This document shows positions 1 to 5,437 of a DNA stretch of 6,322 bases, piece after piece. Both the position numbers and the translations under genes were made by a program. Position 1 is the stretch's first letter, and each line of letters begins with the position of its first letter. This DNA is from an uncultured Oribacterium sp. Lineage in GTDB: Bacteria > Bacillota > Clostridia > Lachnospirales > Lachnospiraceae. The DNA lies in NCBI GenBank assembly GCA_938030845.1, contig CALHIC010000150.1:1-6322 (forward strand), written 5' to 3'. The notes beneath the pieces are model-generated. The model ran no database searches. It had not been told where the DNA came from and saw nothing but the letters and a program-made list of their open reading frames with translations.

Positions 1-2
1 TT

Positions 3-524
3 GTTACTCATGAAAAAGTAGACCTATATGAATTTTCAGAGGAAATGTTTGTTACGGATTCTACGATTCATAGACTAATTGATAAATTAAATAGTATATT
101 TGTTTCCTTTGATGTGAAGTTAAAAATAAAAAGAGATGAAATAATTCTAAAAGGAAATGAAAGAAATATCCGTAAGGCTCTTGAAATATTTATTATGAAA
201 TTTATACCAAATGATAGGGAGCGTCTAAAAAATTTGGAATTATTTTTTTCAAAAGAAGATATAAATAATTGTCAAAAATCTATTGTTAAACTATCGGAAA
301 AGTATCAATTTCAATTTACAGATGAATACTTATATTCATTATTACTAGATTGTTTAATTTTTAAAAAGCGAAATGAGGCTAATGAAAATTTAACTAATAG
401 ATTAAGTAATTTAGTTAATGATGTAAACCATTTAGAAGTATATTTCTTTGCTGGGGAATTGCTAGAGACTATTCTAAATTTCCCTCTTGAAAGCTTCCGG
501 AAATCTTTAAACCGGGATAACTGA
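3..524 (+). CDS. PRD-containing Mga/BglG-type transcriptional regulator, partial at both ends
   Basis: The reading frame is open from the left edge (first full codon at 3), so the ATG at 45 is internal and the true start lies outside the window. The helix-turn-helix supports this: it begins before that ATG (LYEFSEEMFV) and continues with the recognition helix DSTIHRLIDKLN, as in the Mga/HTH_11-like domains of PTS-linked regulators. Next comes a segment like those just after this domain in Mga-type proteins (IILKGNERNIRKALE), then a helical stretch resembling a first PRD domain (about 295-480). PRDs are phosphorylated by PTS proteins and tune sugar-operon activators or antiterminators. The position matching the conserved PRD1 histidine reads Asp (LLLDCLIFKKR). 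The gene is very AT-rich (15 and 11 G/C per 60 bases in two lines counted) against about 45% to the right. The last 13 or so residues to the stop at 522-524 come from sequence belonging to the opposite-strand neighbour, so the native C-terminus is lost. The regulated target is unknown. Confidence 0.65.
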   Translation, partial: VTHEKVDLYEFSEEMFVTDSTIHRLIDKLNSIFVSFDVKLKIKRDEIILKGNERNIRKALEIFIMKFIPNDRERLKNLELFFSKEDINNCQKSIVKLSEKYQFQFTDEYLYSLLLDCLIFKKRNEANENLTNRLSNLVNDVNHLEVYFFAGELLETILNFPLESFRKSLNRDN

Positions 525-687
525 GCTTTCCCCTTCCCCTTGGTAATTTCTCTTCTCTCTCCTTTTCCCCGAAGATTTCATAACGAAAGGGAACAAACAA
601 GAGCAGTAGAAGCAAGATAAGAAGCAGCAAAAATAGGATAAGAATAATCAGCAATATCCATTTGAGAATCCCTAAGACAAGGAGCAT
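469..687 (-). CDS. DUF2953-type membrane protein, N-terminal fragment truncated at the junction
   Basis: The 72-residue frame begins with a long, almost pure Leu/Ile membrane segment (about residues 9-31), followed by FVPFRYEIFGEK. This is the usual opening of DUF2953 proteins in Clostridia: one N-terminal helix, then VP(I/F)RY and a soluble domain. Family members are usually around 200 residues or more, so most of the soluble domain is missing. The TAG stop at 469-471 lies in or next to the foreign AT-rich sequence and is not the native end. The start is well supported: GGAGGAAG (695-702) sits 7 nt upstream of the ATG, and the gene overlaps the end of the 96-residue gene by 16 nt, the spacing seen throughout this operon. 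The family's function is unknown; in spore formers it is often near sporulation genes. Family assignment is from recognition of the N-terminus only. Confidence 0.6.
   Translation of the reverse strand: MLLVLGILKWILLIILILFLLLLILLLLLLFVPFRYEIFGEKEREEKLPRGRGKLSYPGLKISGSFQEGNLE
470..490. other. Junction between AT-rich left segment and operon-bearing right segment
   Basis: Base composition changes abruptly here: AT-rich sequence up to about 480, then C/T-rich sequence typical of the - strand operon from about 481. Two unrelated genes lose their C-terminal parts at this point, the + strand PRD regulator and the - strand DUF2953 membrane protein. I see no terminal inverted repeat, transposase, attachment-site-like repeat or target duplication. 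It may be a genuine rearrangement or an assembly join; the sequence alone does not decide. The exact breakpoint cannot be fixed to better than about 20 nt. Confidence 0.6.
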
Positions 688-962
688 TTCCTTTCTTCCT
701 CCAATGCTTGCCGGGTCATCCCGGACACCAGCAACAGGGCATCTTTATAGCCATAAGCCACCCCAAGGATTTCTTCCTCTTTTCTGGGAAATGAGGGTAA
801 AGACCAGTGAGGGGCTCCATAAAACTCAAATAAGTTGTTCCCTAATCCGGAGTAGATTAAATAGCACATGGGAACCGTATGTCCCTCTCTTAAATTCTCC
901 ATCAAATAGGGAATGTAGTTCTTGGCTCTTTCACCAAACTGTAAAGATTTTGAAAAACGCAT
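672..962 (-). CDS. Conserved-looking hypothetical protein, 96 aa, unrecognised
   Basis: I do not recognise this family. The protein is small and soluble, with no signal peptide or membrane segment. It has an N-terminal stretch that looks helical (FGERAKNYIPYLMENLREG), a central aromatic/Gly-rich stretch (YSGLGNNLFEFYGAPHW), then a hydrophobic strand (EEILGVAYGYKDALLLV) and a charged C-terminal helix. It has two cysteines (33 and 93), not in a metal-binding pattern. It is probably real: the ATG follows the CinA stop by 1 nt and its end overlaps the DUF2953 start by 16 nt, so it fits the operon's compact spacing, and its frame is open over the whole gap between two recognisable genes. The ribosome site is weak (only TTGGA, within the end of the CinA gene), so translation probably depends on re-initiation after the CinA stop. 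Function is unknown. Confidence 0.6.
   Translation of the reverse strand: MRFSKSLQFGERAKNYIPYLMENLREGHTVPMCYLIYSGLGNNLFEFYGAPHWSLPSFPRKEEEILGVAYGYKDALLLVSGMTRQALEEERKCSLS
695..702 (-). promoter_or_regulatory. Ribosome binding site of the DUF2953 gene
   Basis: GGAGGAAG on the - strand, 7 nt before the ATG at 687-685. It lies inside the coding end of the upstream 96-residue gene. It supports both this start and translation of the truncated gene. Confidence 0.6.
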
Positions 963-963
963 A

Positions 964-1485
964 TTAAGTCATTTTTTCCAAAAGATAGTTTCTAATCATT
1001 ACCAATGCGGTATTGCAGCATTGCTCTCGGATTTCCTTTCGATTTCCTGTAAAATGATATTCTTCTACCTTTGTCTTTCCTCCGGCGCAAACCGCAATGT
1101 AAACCAGACCGATTTCTTTATTCTCCAAGGCAGTAGGACCTGCATTACCGGTTACGGCAACCGCCAAATCCGCCTCGGATTCCATCATAGCCCCAATAGC
1201 CATTTCCTTTGCTACAGAGGAGGAAACTGCTCCTTCCTTTCGTAATAACTCCTTCTTAACGGAAAGCAACTTCCTTTTTGCTTTGTTGGAATAACTGACA
1301 TAGCCAACCTTAAAACACTCGGAAGCTCCCTCCACGGAAGTAATCGCGGCGGAAATCATGCCGCCTGTTATACTTTCGGCGGTAGTGATGGTTTTCTTTA
1401 AACCTTTCAGCAAAGAAACCACCTGTTCTTCAATGGGTGCCTCACTATTATACACCAAAACCTTCTTTTCTTTTTTATCTCCCAT
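964..1485 (-). CDS. pncC: CinA C-terminal domain protein, likely nicotinamide-nucleotide amidohydrolase (PncC)
   Basis: PncC-type enzymes deamidate nicotinamide mononucleotide to nicotinate mononucleotide in cytosolic NAD recycling. The 173 residues cover only the CinA C-terminal domain; the N-terminal MoCF-like domain of full-length CinA (about 410 residues) is absent, as in E. coli PncC. Visible family motifs are AESITGG (36-42), GYVSYSNKAK (61-70), EGAVSSSVAKEMA (84-96), VTGNAGP (111-117), IGLVYIA (125-131) and FTGNRKEIR (145-153). Ser38 and Lys70 are 32 residues apart and match the Ser/Lys pair I recall as catalytic in PncC. The usual Cys after that Ser (AESCTGG) is Ile here, and VTGIAGP has Asn for Ile, so this is a somewhat divergent member. 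The ATG shares a base with the pgsA stop (TAATG) and has GGGAGG 6 nt upstream, indicating coupling to pgsA. The domain is certain; NMN deamidase activity is inferred. Confidence 0.9.
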   Translation of the reverse strand: MGDKKEKKVLVYNSEAPIEEQVVSLLKGLKKTITTAESITGGMISAAITSVEGASECFKVGYVSYSNKAKRKLLSVKKELLRKEGAVSSSVAKEMAIGAMMESEADLAVAVTGNAGPTALENKEIGLVYIAVCAGGKTKVEEYHFTGNRKEIREQCCNTALVMIRNYLLEKMT

Positions 1486-2027
1486 TAGAAGCCTCCCTCT
1501 GAAATCACCCTGTGATTTTTATATACATAGTCCACCAAAGAAAGAATGGTGAGCACTAAAGATAAAACAATAAAAATCTGATTCACAAAAGCCAAAGCGG
1601 GAATCTGTAAAAGAAGCAAAATAATCATAATCATTTGACTGGCTGTTTTCGCTTTCCCAAAGATGGAAGCGGCAATAACGATATTATGATCTGCCGCCAC
1701 CAATCGAAAACCGGAAATCACAAACTCTCTTCCGATTAAAATGACCACATACCAAGCCGGCAACTCCCCCAGGGGAATCAAGCATATTAATGCAGAGCAT
1801 ACCAGAAGCTTGTCCGCCAAAGGATCCATGAATTTTCCGAAATTGGTCACCAAATGATTCTTTCTGGCCAGATAGCCATCTAAAAAATCCGTAAAGGAGG
1901 CAAAGCAGAAAATTCCCAAACCGATATAGCGGTAAAGAAGATTGTTTCCACCCTCTAAAAGGATAAAAAACACAAAGAAAGGAACCAGAATTCCTCGTAA
2001 CAGCGTTAATTTATTCGGTAGATTCAC
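1485..2027 (-). CDS. pgsA: CDP-diacylglycerol--glycerol-3-phosphate 3-phosphatidyltransferase
   Basis: PgsA transfers the phosphatidyl group from CDP-diacylglycerol to glycerol-3-phosphate, the committed step to phosphatidylglycerol and cardiolipin, in the cytoplasmic membrane. The 180-residue length is normal. The N-terminus MNLPNKLTLLRG is family-typical. The CDP-alcohol phosphatidyltransferase signature is complete: D47, D50, G51, A54, R55, G64, D68 and D72 (DFLDG, then GKFMDPLAD), giving the metal-binding aspartates. Hydrophobic segments at about 13-27, 32-46, 84-104 and 130-165 fit a multi-pass membrane protein. The start codon is GTG at 2027-2025, not ATG: AGGAG (2034-2038) is 6 nt upstream, and the nearby ATG at 2032-2030 is out of frame and meets a stop after two codons. 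The gene overlaps the end of rimO by 17 nt and its stop overlaps the CinA start. Other family members such as cardiolipin or PI synthases are possible, but length, N-terminus and context favour PgsA. Confidence 0.93.
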   Translation of the reverse strand: MNLPNKLTLLRGILVPFFVFFILLEGGNNLLYRYIGLGIFCFASFTDFLDGYLARKNHLVTNFGKFMDPLADKLLVCSALICLIPLGELPAWYVVILIGREFVISGFRLVAADHNIVIAASIFGKAKTASQMIMIILLLLQIPALAFVNQIFIVLSLVLTILSLVDYVYKNHRVISEGGF

Positions 2028-3282
2028 ACCATTCTCCTATCAAATCATAGCCTTCCGTATCTATTACCTTCGCATATAGGAAGCTACCCACTTCCTTTTT
2101 CTCTCCGAAAACATAGAGATAGCTGTCCACATCCGGAGCATCCATATAGGAACGGCAAAGCACTCTCTGTTCCTCCTCGTCATAGCCGCAAACCAAAACC
2201 TTCAGCTTTCTTCCTATCTGCTCCTCCGCCTTTCGGAAAGCAATATTTTGCTGCAGCTCCATAATCTGAGAAAGTCTTTGATTTTTCAGCTTTTCCGGAA
2301 TCTGATCCTCCATCTCCGCTGCCTTGGTTCCCTCTTCCTGAGAATAGGGAAAGGCACCCAGACGATCAAAACGCATTTCCGAAATAAAGTCCAAAACCTC
2401 TTGGAAATCCTCTTCCGTCTCTCCCGGGAAGCCGGTAATAATCGTGGTGCGCAAGGCAATATCCGGCATTTCCTTTCTTAAAAGAGCAATCTTTTCCTTC
2501 AGCTCTTCCTTTCTGGTTCTCCGGTTCATCCTCTTTAAAATCCTGTCGGAGGCATGCTGTATAGGAAGATCCAGGTAGTGACACACCTTCGGATTTCTCT
2601 TCATTTCCTGAATCAGCTCCGGCTCTATTTCCTCCGGATAGCAGTACAAAATCCGAATCCACTGAAGATTCGGAATCTCGGAAAGCTCAGCCAAAAGCTC
2701 AGCCAAAGCCTTCTTTTTATAAAGATCCGTACCGTAAAGTGTGGTTTCCTGAGCAACCAAAATCAGCTCCCCGGCCCCTTCCGAAACCAAAGCTCTTGCC
2801 TCTTCCAAGACCAGCTCTTTGGGAATGGAACGATAATGGCCGCGAAGCCTTGGAATAATGCAGTAGCTGCAATATTTATCGCAGCCCTCCGCAATCTTTA
2901 AGTAGCGACTGTACTTCTCTCCGCTTTCTACCCTGGCCATCTGATGGTCCAGTCTCTTCACATAATCCTTTACGGAAGTAATTTCATCAATCTCCGGAAG
3001 CTCCTTCCGAATCTCATCCTTGTAGCGCTCCACAAGACAACCTGCCACAATAAGCTTCTCCAGCTTTCCCGTTTCCTTGTATTGCGCCAAATCCAGAATA
3101 CACTGAATACTTTCTTCCTTGGCGGGGCCGATAAAGGAGCAGGTATTCACAATGGCAATCTCCGCTTCACTTGGCTCATCGGTAACGGAAGAACCGGGAT
3201 ATTTCTCTAACAGCTCAAAAAGCAGCTTCTCCGCGTCTACTCTATTTTTATCACAGCCTAAGCTCTCCAGATAAAGCTTCAT
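2011..3282 (-). CDS. rimO: Ribosomal protein uS12 methylthiotransferase RimO
   Basis: RimO is a radical-SAM enzyme that adds a methylthio group to a conserved aspartate of ribosomal protein uS12 using two [4Fe-4S] clusters. The 423 residues show the family order. The N-terminal UPF0004 domain carries cluster cysteines C10 (ESLGCDKN), C48 (VNTCSF) and C82 (VAGCL). The radical-SAM domain has CxxxCxxC at C134, C138 and C141 (GCDKYCSYC). The C-terminal TRAM domain spans about 360-423. RimO rather than the tRNA enzyme MiaB is indicated by SLGCDKNRVD at the start, RGHYRSIP after the cluster, LVAQETTLYGTDLY, and MDAPDVDSYLYV in the TRAM region (RimO-like 'apeiDg'). The ATG overlaps the rpoZ stop by one base (TAATG), with GTGAGG 4 nt upstream; its end overlaps pgsA. 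No key residue is missing. Confidence 0.95.
   Translation of the reverse strand: MKLYLESLGCDKNRVDAEKLLFELLEKYPGSSVTDEPSEAEIAIVNTCSFIGPAKEESIQCILDLAQYKETGKLEKLIVAGCLVERYKDEIRKELPEIDEITSVKDYVKRLDHQMARVESGEKYSRYLKIAEGCDKYCSYCIIPRLRGHYRSIPKELVLEEARALVSEGAGELILVAQETTLYGTDLYKKKALAELLAELSEIPNLQWIRILYCYPEEIEPELIQEMKRNPKVCHYLDLPIQHASDRILKRMNRRTRKEELKEKIALLRKEMPDIALRTTIITGFPGETEEDFQEVLDFISEMRFDRLGAFPYSQEEGTKAAEMEDQIPEKLKNQRLSQIMELQQNIAFRKAEEQIGRKLKVLVCGYDEEEQRVLCRSYMDAPDVDSYLYVFGEKKEVGSFLYAKVIDTEGYDLIGEWCESTE
2034..2038 (-). promoter_or_regulatory. Ribosome binding site that selects the GTG start of pgsA
   Basis: AGGAG on the - strand, followed by AATGGT and then the GTG start. The ATG inside that spacer is in another frame and reads ATG-GTG-TGA, so only the GTG yields PgsA. 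The site lies inside rimO coding sequence. Confidence 0.65.
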
Positions 3283-3704
3283 TAGGCCTCACTATCAGAC
3301 TGATAATCGTCTTCTCCGAAGTCTTCCTCTTCCTCATCCATTTCGGAGTAGTCTTCCTCTTCGTCCTTTTCTTCCGGATCTTCCTCTACATCCTCATCAT
3401 CGTCTAAATCATCATCGATGGCATAACGAGAGTACTCTTCCTTCTCCGGAATAATAATAGGCTCATCCTCATAATCCAAGCCCTTCTCCACATTGACAAG
3501 GTTACGGGAAATCTCTTCGATTGCCACGGAAAGAGGCTTCTTTCCCTCTTCTCCCTTAATCAAAGGCTCCTCTCCGTCAATCAGCTGTCTGGCTCTCTTC
3601 GCACTGGCAATTACTACGGAATAGCGAGATTGTACTTCCAATTCCCCCTCTTCTCTATTGCGGTTCATAGATTCTATTAAATCATTATACGTTGGACGTA
3701 GCAT
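3282..3704 (-). CDS. rpoZ: RNA polymerase omega subunit with long acidic C-terminal tail
   Basis: Omega binds the beta-prime subunit and aids assembly and stability of RNA polymerase. The core is recognisable: an N-terminal MLRPTYNDLIESMN as in clostridial omegas, SRYSVVIASAKRARQLIDGE (26-45) matching the conserved R-Y-x-x-V-I-A-x-A-K-R-A-R-Q-L helix, and KPLSVAIEEI (56-65) matching the 'kpv..Ai.Ei' segment. At 140 residues it is well above the usual 60-90. Residues 97-140 form a very acidic tail with 30 Asp/Glu in 44 positions and a single Lys, apparently disordered and low in complexity. A near-perfect ribosome site AAGGAGGA lies 6 nt before the ATG and the gene overlaps the end of gmk by 20 nt, so it is probably strongly translated. 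Position directly after gmk is the standard Firmicute arrangement. The core is secure; the role of the tail is unknown. Confidence 0.93.
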   Translation of the reverse strand: MLRPTYNDLIESMNRNREEGELEVQSRYSVVIASAKRARQLIDGEEPLIKGEEGKKPLSVAIEEISRNLVNVEKGLDYEDEPIIIPEKEEYSRYAIDDDLDDDEDVEEDPEEKDEEEDYSEMDEEEEDFGEDDYQSDSEA

Positions 3705-4335
3705 CTTCTATCCTCCTTAAGTCCTTTCTGATTTCTTCAATCAGATCCAAATGTCCCTCTGCCCGATCATGAGAGGCACGGATTAAATTATGCAGTTTTT
3801 CCGTGCATGTGTCAATATCTGCATTGACAAGAATATAGTCATAGGCCTCCACACCTTCCGCCTCTACAATGGCACGACTTAAGCGTTTATTAACTGTCGC
3901 TTCATCCTCGGTGTTTCTGCCGATCAGTCTGGCTCTGAGTTCCTCAGCAGAGGGTGGTGCCATAAAAATCAAAAGGCTGTCGGGGAACTTTTTCTTAATC
4001 TTCAAGGCGCCCTGAATCTCTATCTCCAGAATGACATCCTTTCCTTCGTTGAGGCAATCCTCCACAAACTTTCTGGGGGTTCCGTAATAATTGTCCACAT
4101 ACTTGGCGTACTCCACCAGCTCATCCCGGTCAATCATCTCTTCAAAGCGATCCTTGCTGACGAAGAAATAGGACTTTCCTTCCTCCTCTCCCGGTCTTGC
4201 TGCTCTTGTTGTTGCGGAAATGGACAGGGCATAGTTATCATACTTTTGGGTCAGATTCTTCATAATCGTTCCCTTCCCTGCTCCGGAGAACCCGGAAACC
4301 ACCACCAAAATTCCCTTTTCTTTATGCTTTTCCAT
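3685..4335 (-). CDS. gmk: Guanylate kinase
   Basis: Guanylate kinase phosphorylates GMP to GDP with ATP in the cytosol, essential for GTP supply. The length, 216 residues, is normal. Visible elements: the P-loop GFSGAGKGT (15-23, K21), with Phe-Ser where many members have Pro-Ser; the GMP-binding region SISATTRAARPGEEEGKSYFF (about 38-58, including the conserved R-x-x-R-x-G-E pattern with R44, R47 and E50); the DNYYGTP turn (81-87); LEIEIQGA (103-110; usually LE-I-D-V-Q-G-A); and the lid with R140, E143 and RLSRA (151-155). The ATG at 4335 is preceded by GGGAAAG and lies 18 nt after the yicC stop; the end overlaps rpoZ. In many Firmicutes remA sits between yicC and gmk, but there is no room for it here. 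Confidence 0.96.
   Translation of the reverse strand: MEKHKEKGILVVVSGFSGAGKGTIMKNLTQKYDNYALSISATTRAARPGEEEGKSYFFVSKDRFEEMIDRDELVEYAKYVDNYYGTPRKFVEDCLNEGKDVILEIEIQGALKIKKKFPDSLLIFMAPPSAEELRARLIGRNTEDEATVNKRLSRAIVEAEGVEAYDYILVNADIDTCTEKLHNLIRASHDRAEGHLDLIEEIRKDLRRIEDATSNV
3711..3718 (-). promoter_or_regulatory. Strong ribosome binding site of rpoZ
   Basis: AAGGAGGA, close to a full match to the 16S 3' end, with a 6-nt spacer (TAGAAG) before the rpoZ ATG. It lies within the gmk 3' region and is the strongest such site I see in the operon. Confidence 0.65.
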
Positions 4336-4353
4336 TCTTCTTTCCCGCTTCCC

Positions 4354-5229
4354 TTATTCTATATTCTGTACCTGCTCTCGAATCTTTTCGATATGATTTT
4401 TCAATTTTAAAGCCTTCTCGGATACAGATAAATCATTAGCCTTAGATAATATGGTATTGCTTTCCCGATTCATTTCCTGCAAAAGAAAATCCAAATCTCT
4501 TCCTATAGGAATATCTTCCTCTAAAAGCTTTGCCATTCTTTGGATATGGCTTTGCAACCTTGTGATTTCCTCATCCGTACTCACCTTGTCGGCAAAAATT
4601 GCCACTTCCTGCAGAATTCTGCCTTCCTCCACCTCTCTTCCGGAAAGCATCTCCTCCATCTTCTTCCGAAGACGCTCAGCATAAGCCCTTTGAATATCTC
4701 CTTCTTTTCCCTTAATGAAGTCAATGCCTTCCTGCATTTCCGAAAGCTTTAAAAGAATATCTCTTTTTAAATTGCTTCCTTCCTTCTCTCTGGCCTTTTG
4801 AAATTCTGTCATAGCCAGCTCCATAGCCAAGAAAAGAGCTTCCTCCCGATCTTCTTCCTCTCCTTCCACAATCTGAGCCACTTCCGGGAAGAATACCAGC
4901 TCCTTGGCATCCAGATTATAGGGAAGAGAATATTTTTCGGCTACTTTTTTAATGCTTTCCACATAGGCATCCAGCAGGTCTTCCCGAAGCAAGAGCTTCT
5001 TCTTTTTCTCCATATTATCCTCAAAGGAAACATAGATTTCTACTTTACCTCTGGAGATCCTTTCCTTTACCCATTCCCTACATTTCATTTCCAAATGCTG
5101 CATAGTCCGAGGCAGACGCATAGACAGGTCCAAAAAACGAGAATTTACAGATTTAATTTCCACCGTGATGTCGGAGCAGTCCTTCTCTCCCACACAGCGG
5201 CCGAATCCTGTCATACTTTTGATACTCAT
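4354..5229 (-). CDS. yicC: YicC/YloC family endoribonuclease
   Basis: YicC-family proteins (YloC in Bacillus subtilis) are reported endoribonucleases that affect RNA turnover. The 291 residues are full length for the family. The YicC N-terminal domain shows MTGFGR (6-11), EIKSVNSRFLD (24-34), LPR (39-41) and RGKVE (60-64), plus the EGSNL segment (150-154). The C-terminal DUF1732 region shows EEITRLQSHI (220-229), the hallmark GRDLDFLLQEMNRESNTI (243-260) with SKA after it, and the terminal KIREQVQNIE (282-291). The charged middle (about 120-200) is probably coiled coil. The start has GAGGGG 5 nt upstream and is the first gene of the - strand operon, facing divergently from rqcH. Family assignment is certain; nuclease activity is from work on homologues. 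Confidence 0.95.
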   Translation of the reverse strand: MSIKSMTGFGRCVGEKDCSDITVEIKSVNSRFLDLSMRLPRTMQHLEMKCREWVKERISRGKVEIYVSFEDNMEKKKKLLLREDLLDAYVESIKKVAEKYSLPYNLDAKELVFFPEVAQIVEGEEEDREEALFLAMELAMTEFQKAREKEGSNLKRDILLKLSEMQEGIDFIKGKEGDIQRAYAERLRKKMEEMLSGREVEEGRILQEVAIFADKVSTDEEITRLQSHIQRMAKLLEEDIPIGRDLDFLLQEMNRESNTILSKANDLSVSEKALKLKNHIEKIREQVQNIE

Positions 5230-5234
5230 AAAGT

Positions 5235-5240
5235 CCCCTC
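5235..5240 (-). promoter_or_regulatory. Ribosome binding site of yicC
   Basis: GAGGGG on the - strand with a 5-nt spacer before the ATG at 5229. It supports the first-Met start with the family-typical MSIKSMTGFGR N-terminus. Confidence 0.5.
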
Positions 5241-5263
5241 TCTTGCATTTTTCATGCCTTTAC

Positions 5264-5292
5264 TTTATCCTCTTTGTAGCTTTTCCTGCGAA
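5264..5292 (-). promoter_or_regulatory. Candidate promoter of the yicC operon
   Basis: On the - strand TTCGCA (5292-5287; 4 of 6 to TTGACA) and GATAAA (5269-5264; 4 of 6 to TATAAT) are separated by 17 nt, giving a leader of roughly 25-30 nt before the yicC ATG. It is the best pair I found in the divergent region, but the match is weak. Confidence 0.25.
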
Positions 5293-5306
5293 AACAAAGG
5301 AAAAGC
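5279..5306. repeat. 8-bp perfect inverted repeat near the yicC promoter
   Basis: GCTTTTCC (5279-5286) and GGAAAAGC (5299-5306) form a perfect 8-bp inverted repeat with a 12-nt spacer. It overlaps the -35 side of the candidate yicC promoter, so it could be an operator or only chance in a purine/pyrimidine-rich stretch. Confidence 0.3.
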
Positions 5307-5310
5307 CATA

Positions 5311-5341
5311 GCCGGAAGGGATAAAGAACTTTCCTTTTGGC
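5311..5341 (+). other. Hairpin in the divergent intergenic region
   Basis: As + strand RNA, GCCGGAAGG (5311-5319) can pair with CCUUUUGGC (5333-5341) over 9 base pairs, two of them G-U, around a 13-nt loop. The two wobbles become A-C mismatches on the - strand, so the stem forms well only in the rqcH direction. It is followed by AATTTAGTTT, not a strong U-run, and lies upstream of the candidate rqcH promoter, so its role is unclear. Confidence 0.3.
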
Positions 5342-5365
5342 AATTTAGTTTACAGATAAACCACC

Positions 5366-5394
5366 AAACTTACAGGCCGGTATTCCAGTATGAT
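5366..5394 (+). promoter_or_regulatory. Candidate promoter of rqcH
   Basis: TATGAT (5389-5394) matches the -10 consensus at 5 of 6 positions and lies about 44 nt before the rqcH ATG. The region 17 nt upstream (AAACTT) is a poor -35. A better -35-like TTTACA (5349-5354) has no -10 at proper spacing. Only the -10 is worth weight. Confidence 0.25.
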
Positions 5395-5437
5395 AGCAAG
5401 GTGGATTTACTATTTCAAGTGGAAAAGGACGGTTTTC

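Noticed and set aside
45..47. ATG at 45 as the start of the PRD regulator
   Set aside because: The frame is open to the left edge and the helix-turn-helix begins before this ATG; AGAGG is also too close to act as a normal ribosome site.
491..496. HindIII site AAGCTT at the junction as a sign of cloning or ligation artefact
   Set aside because: AAGCTT occurs several more times in the window (for example near 3274 and 4744), so its presence here is not informative.
595..665. Repetitive-looking AAG/AAT-rich stretch as a tandem repeat
   Set aside because: It is the antisense of the poly-Leu/Ile membrane helix of the DUF2953 protein; coding bias explains it.
662..967. Open frame of 101 codons on the + strand
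   Set aside because: It is the antisense shadow of the 96-residue gene, lacks a good ribosome site and resembles no protein family.
3300..3420. TCC/TCT-rich stretch as a simple repeat
   Set aside because: It encodes the Asp/Glu tail of RpoZ on the - strand; no regular repeat unit is present.
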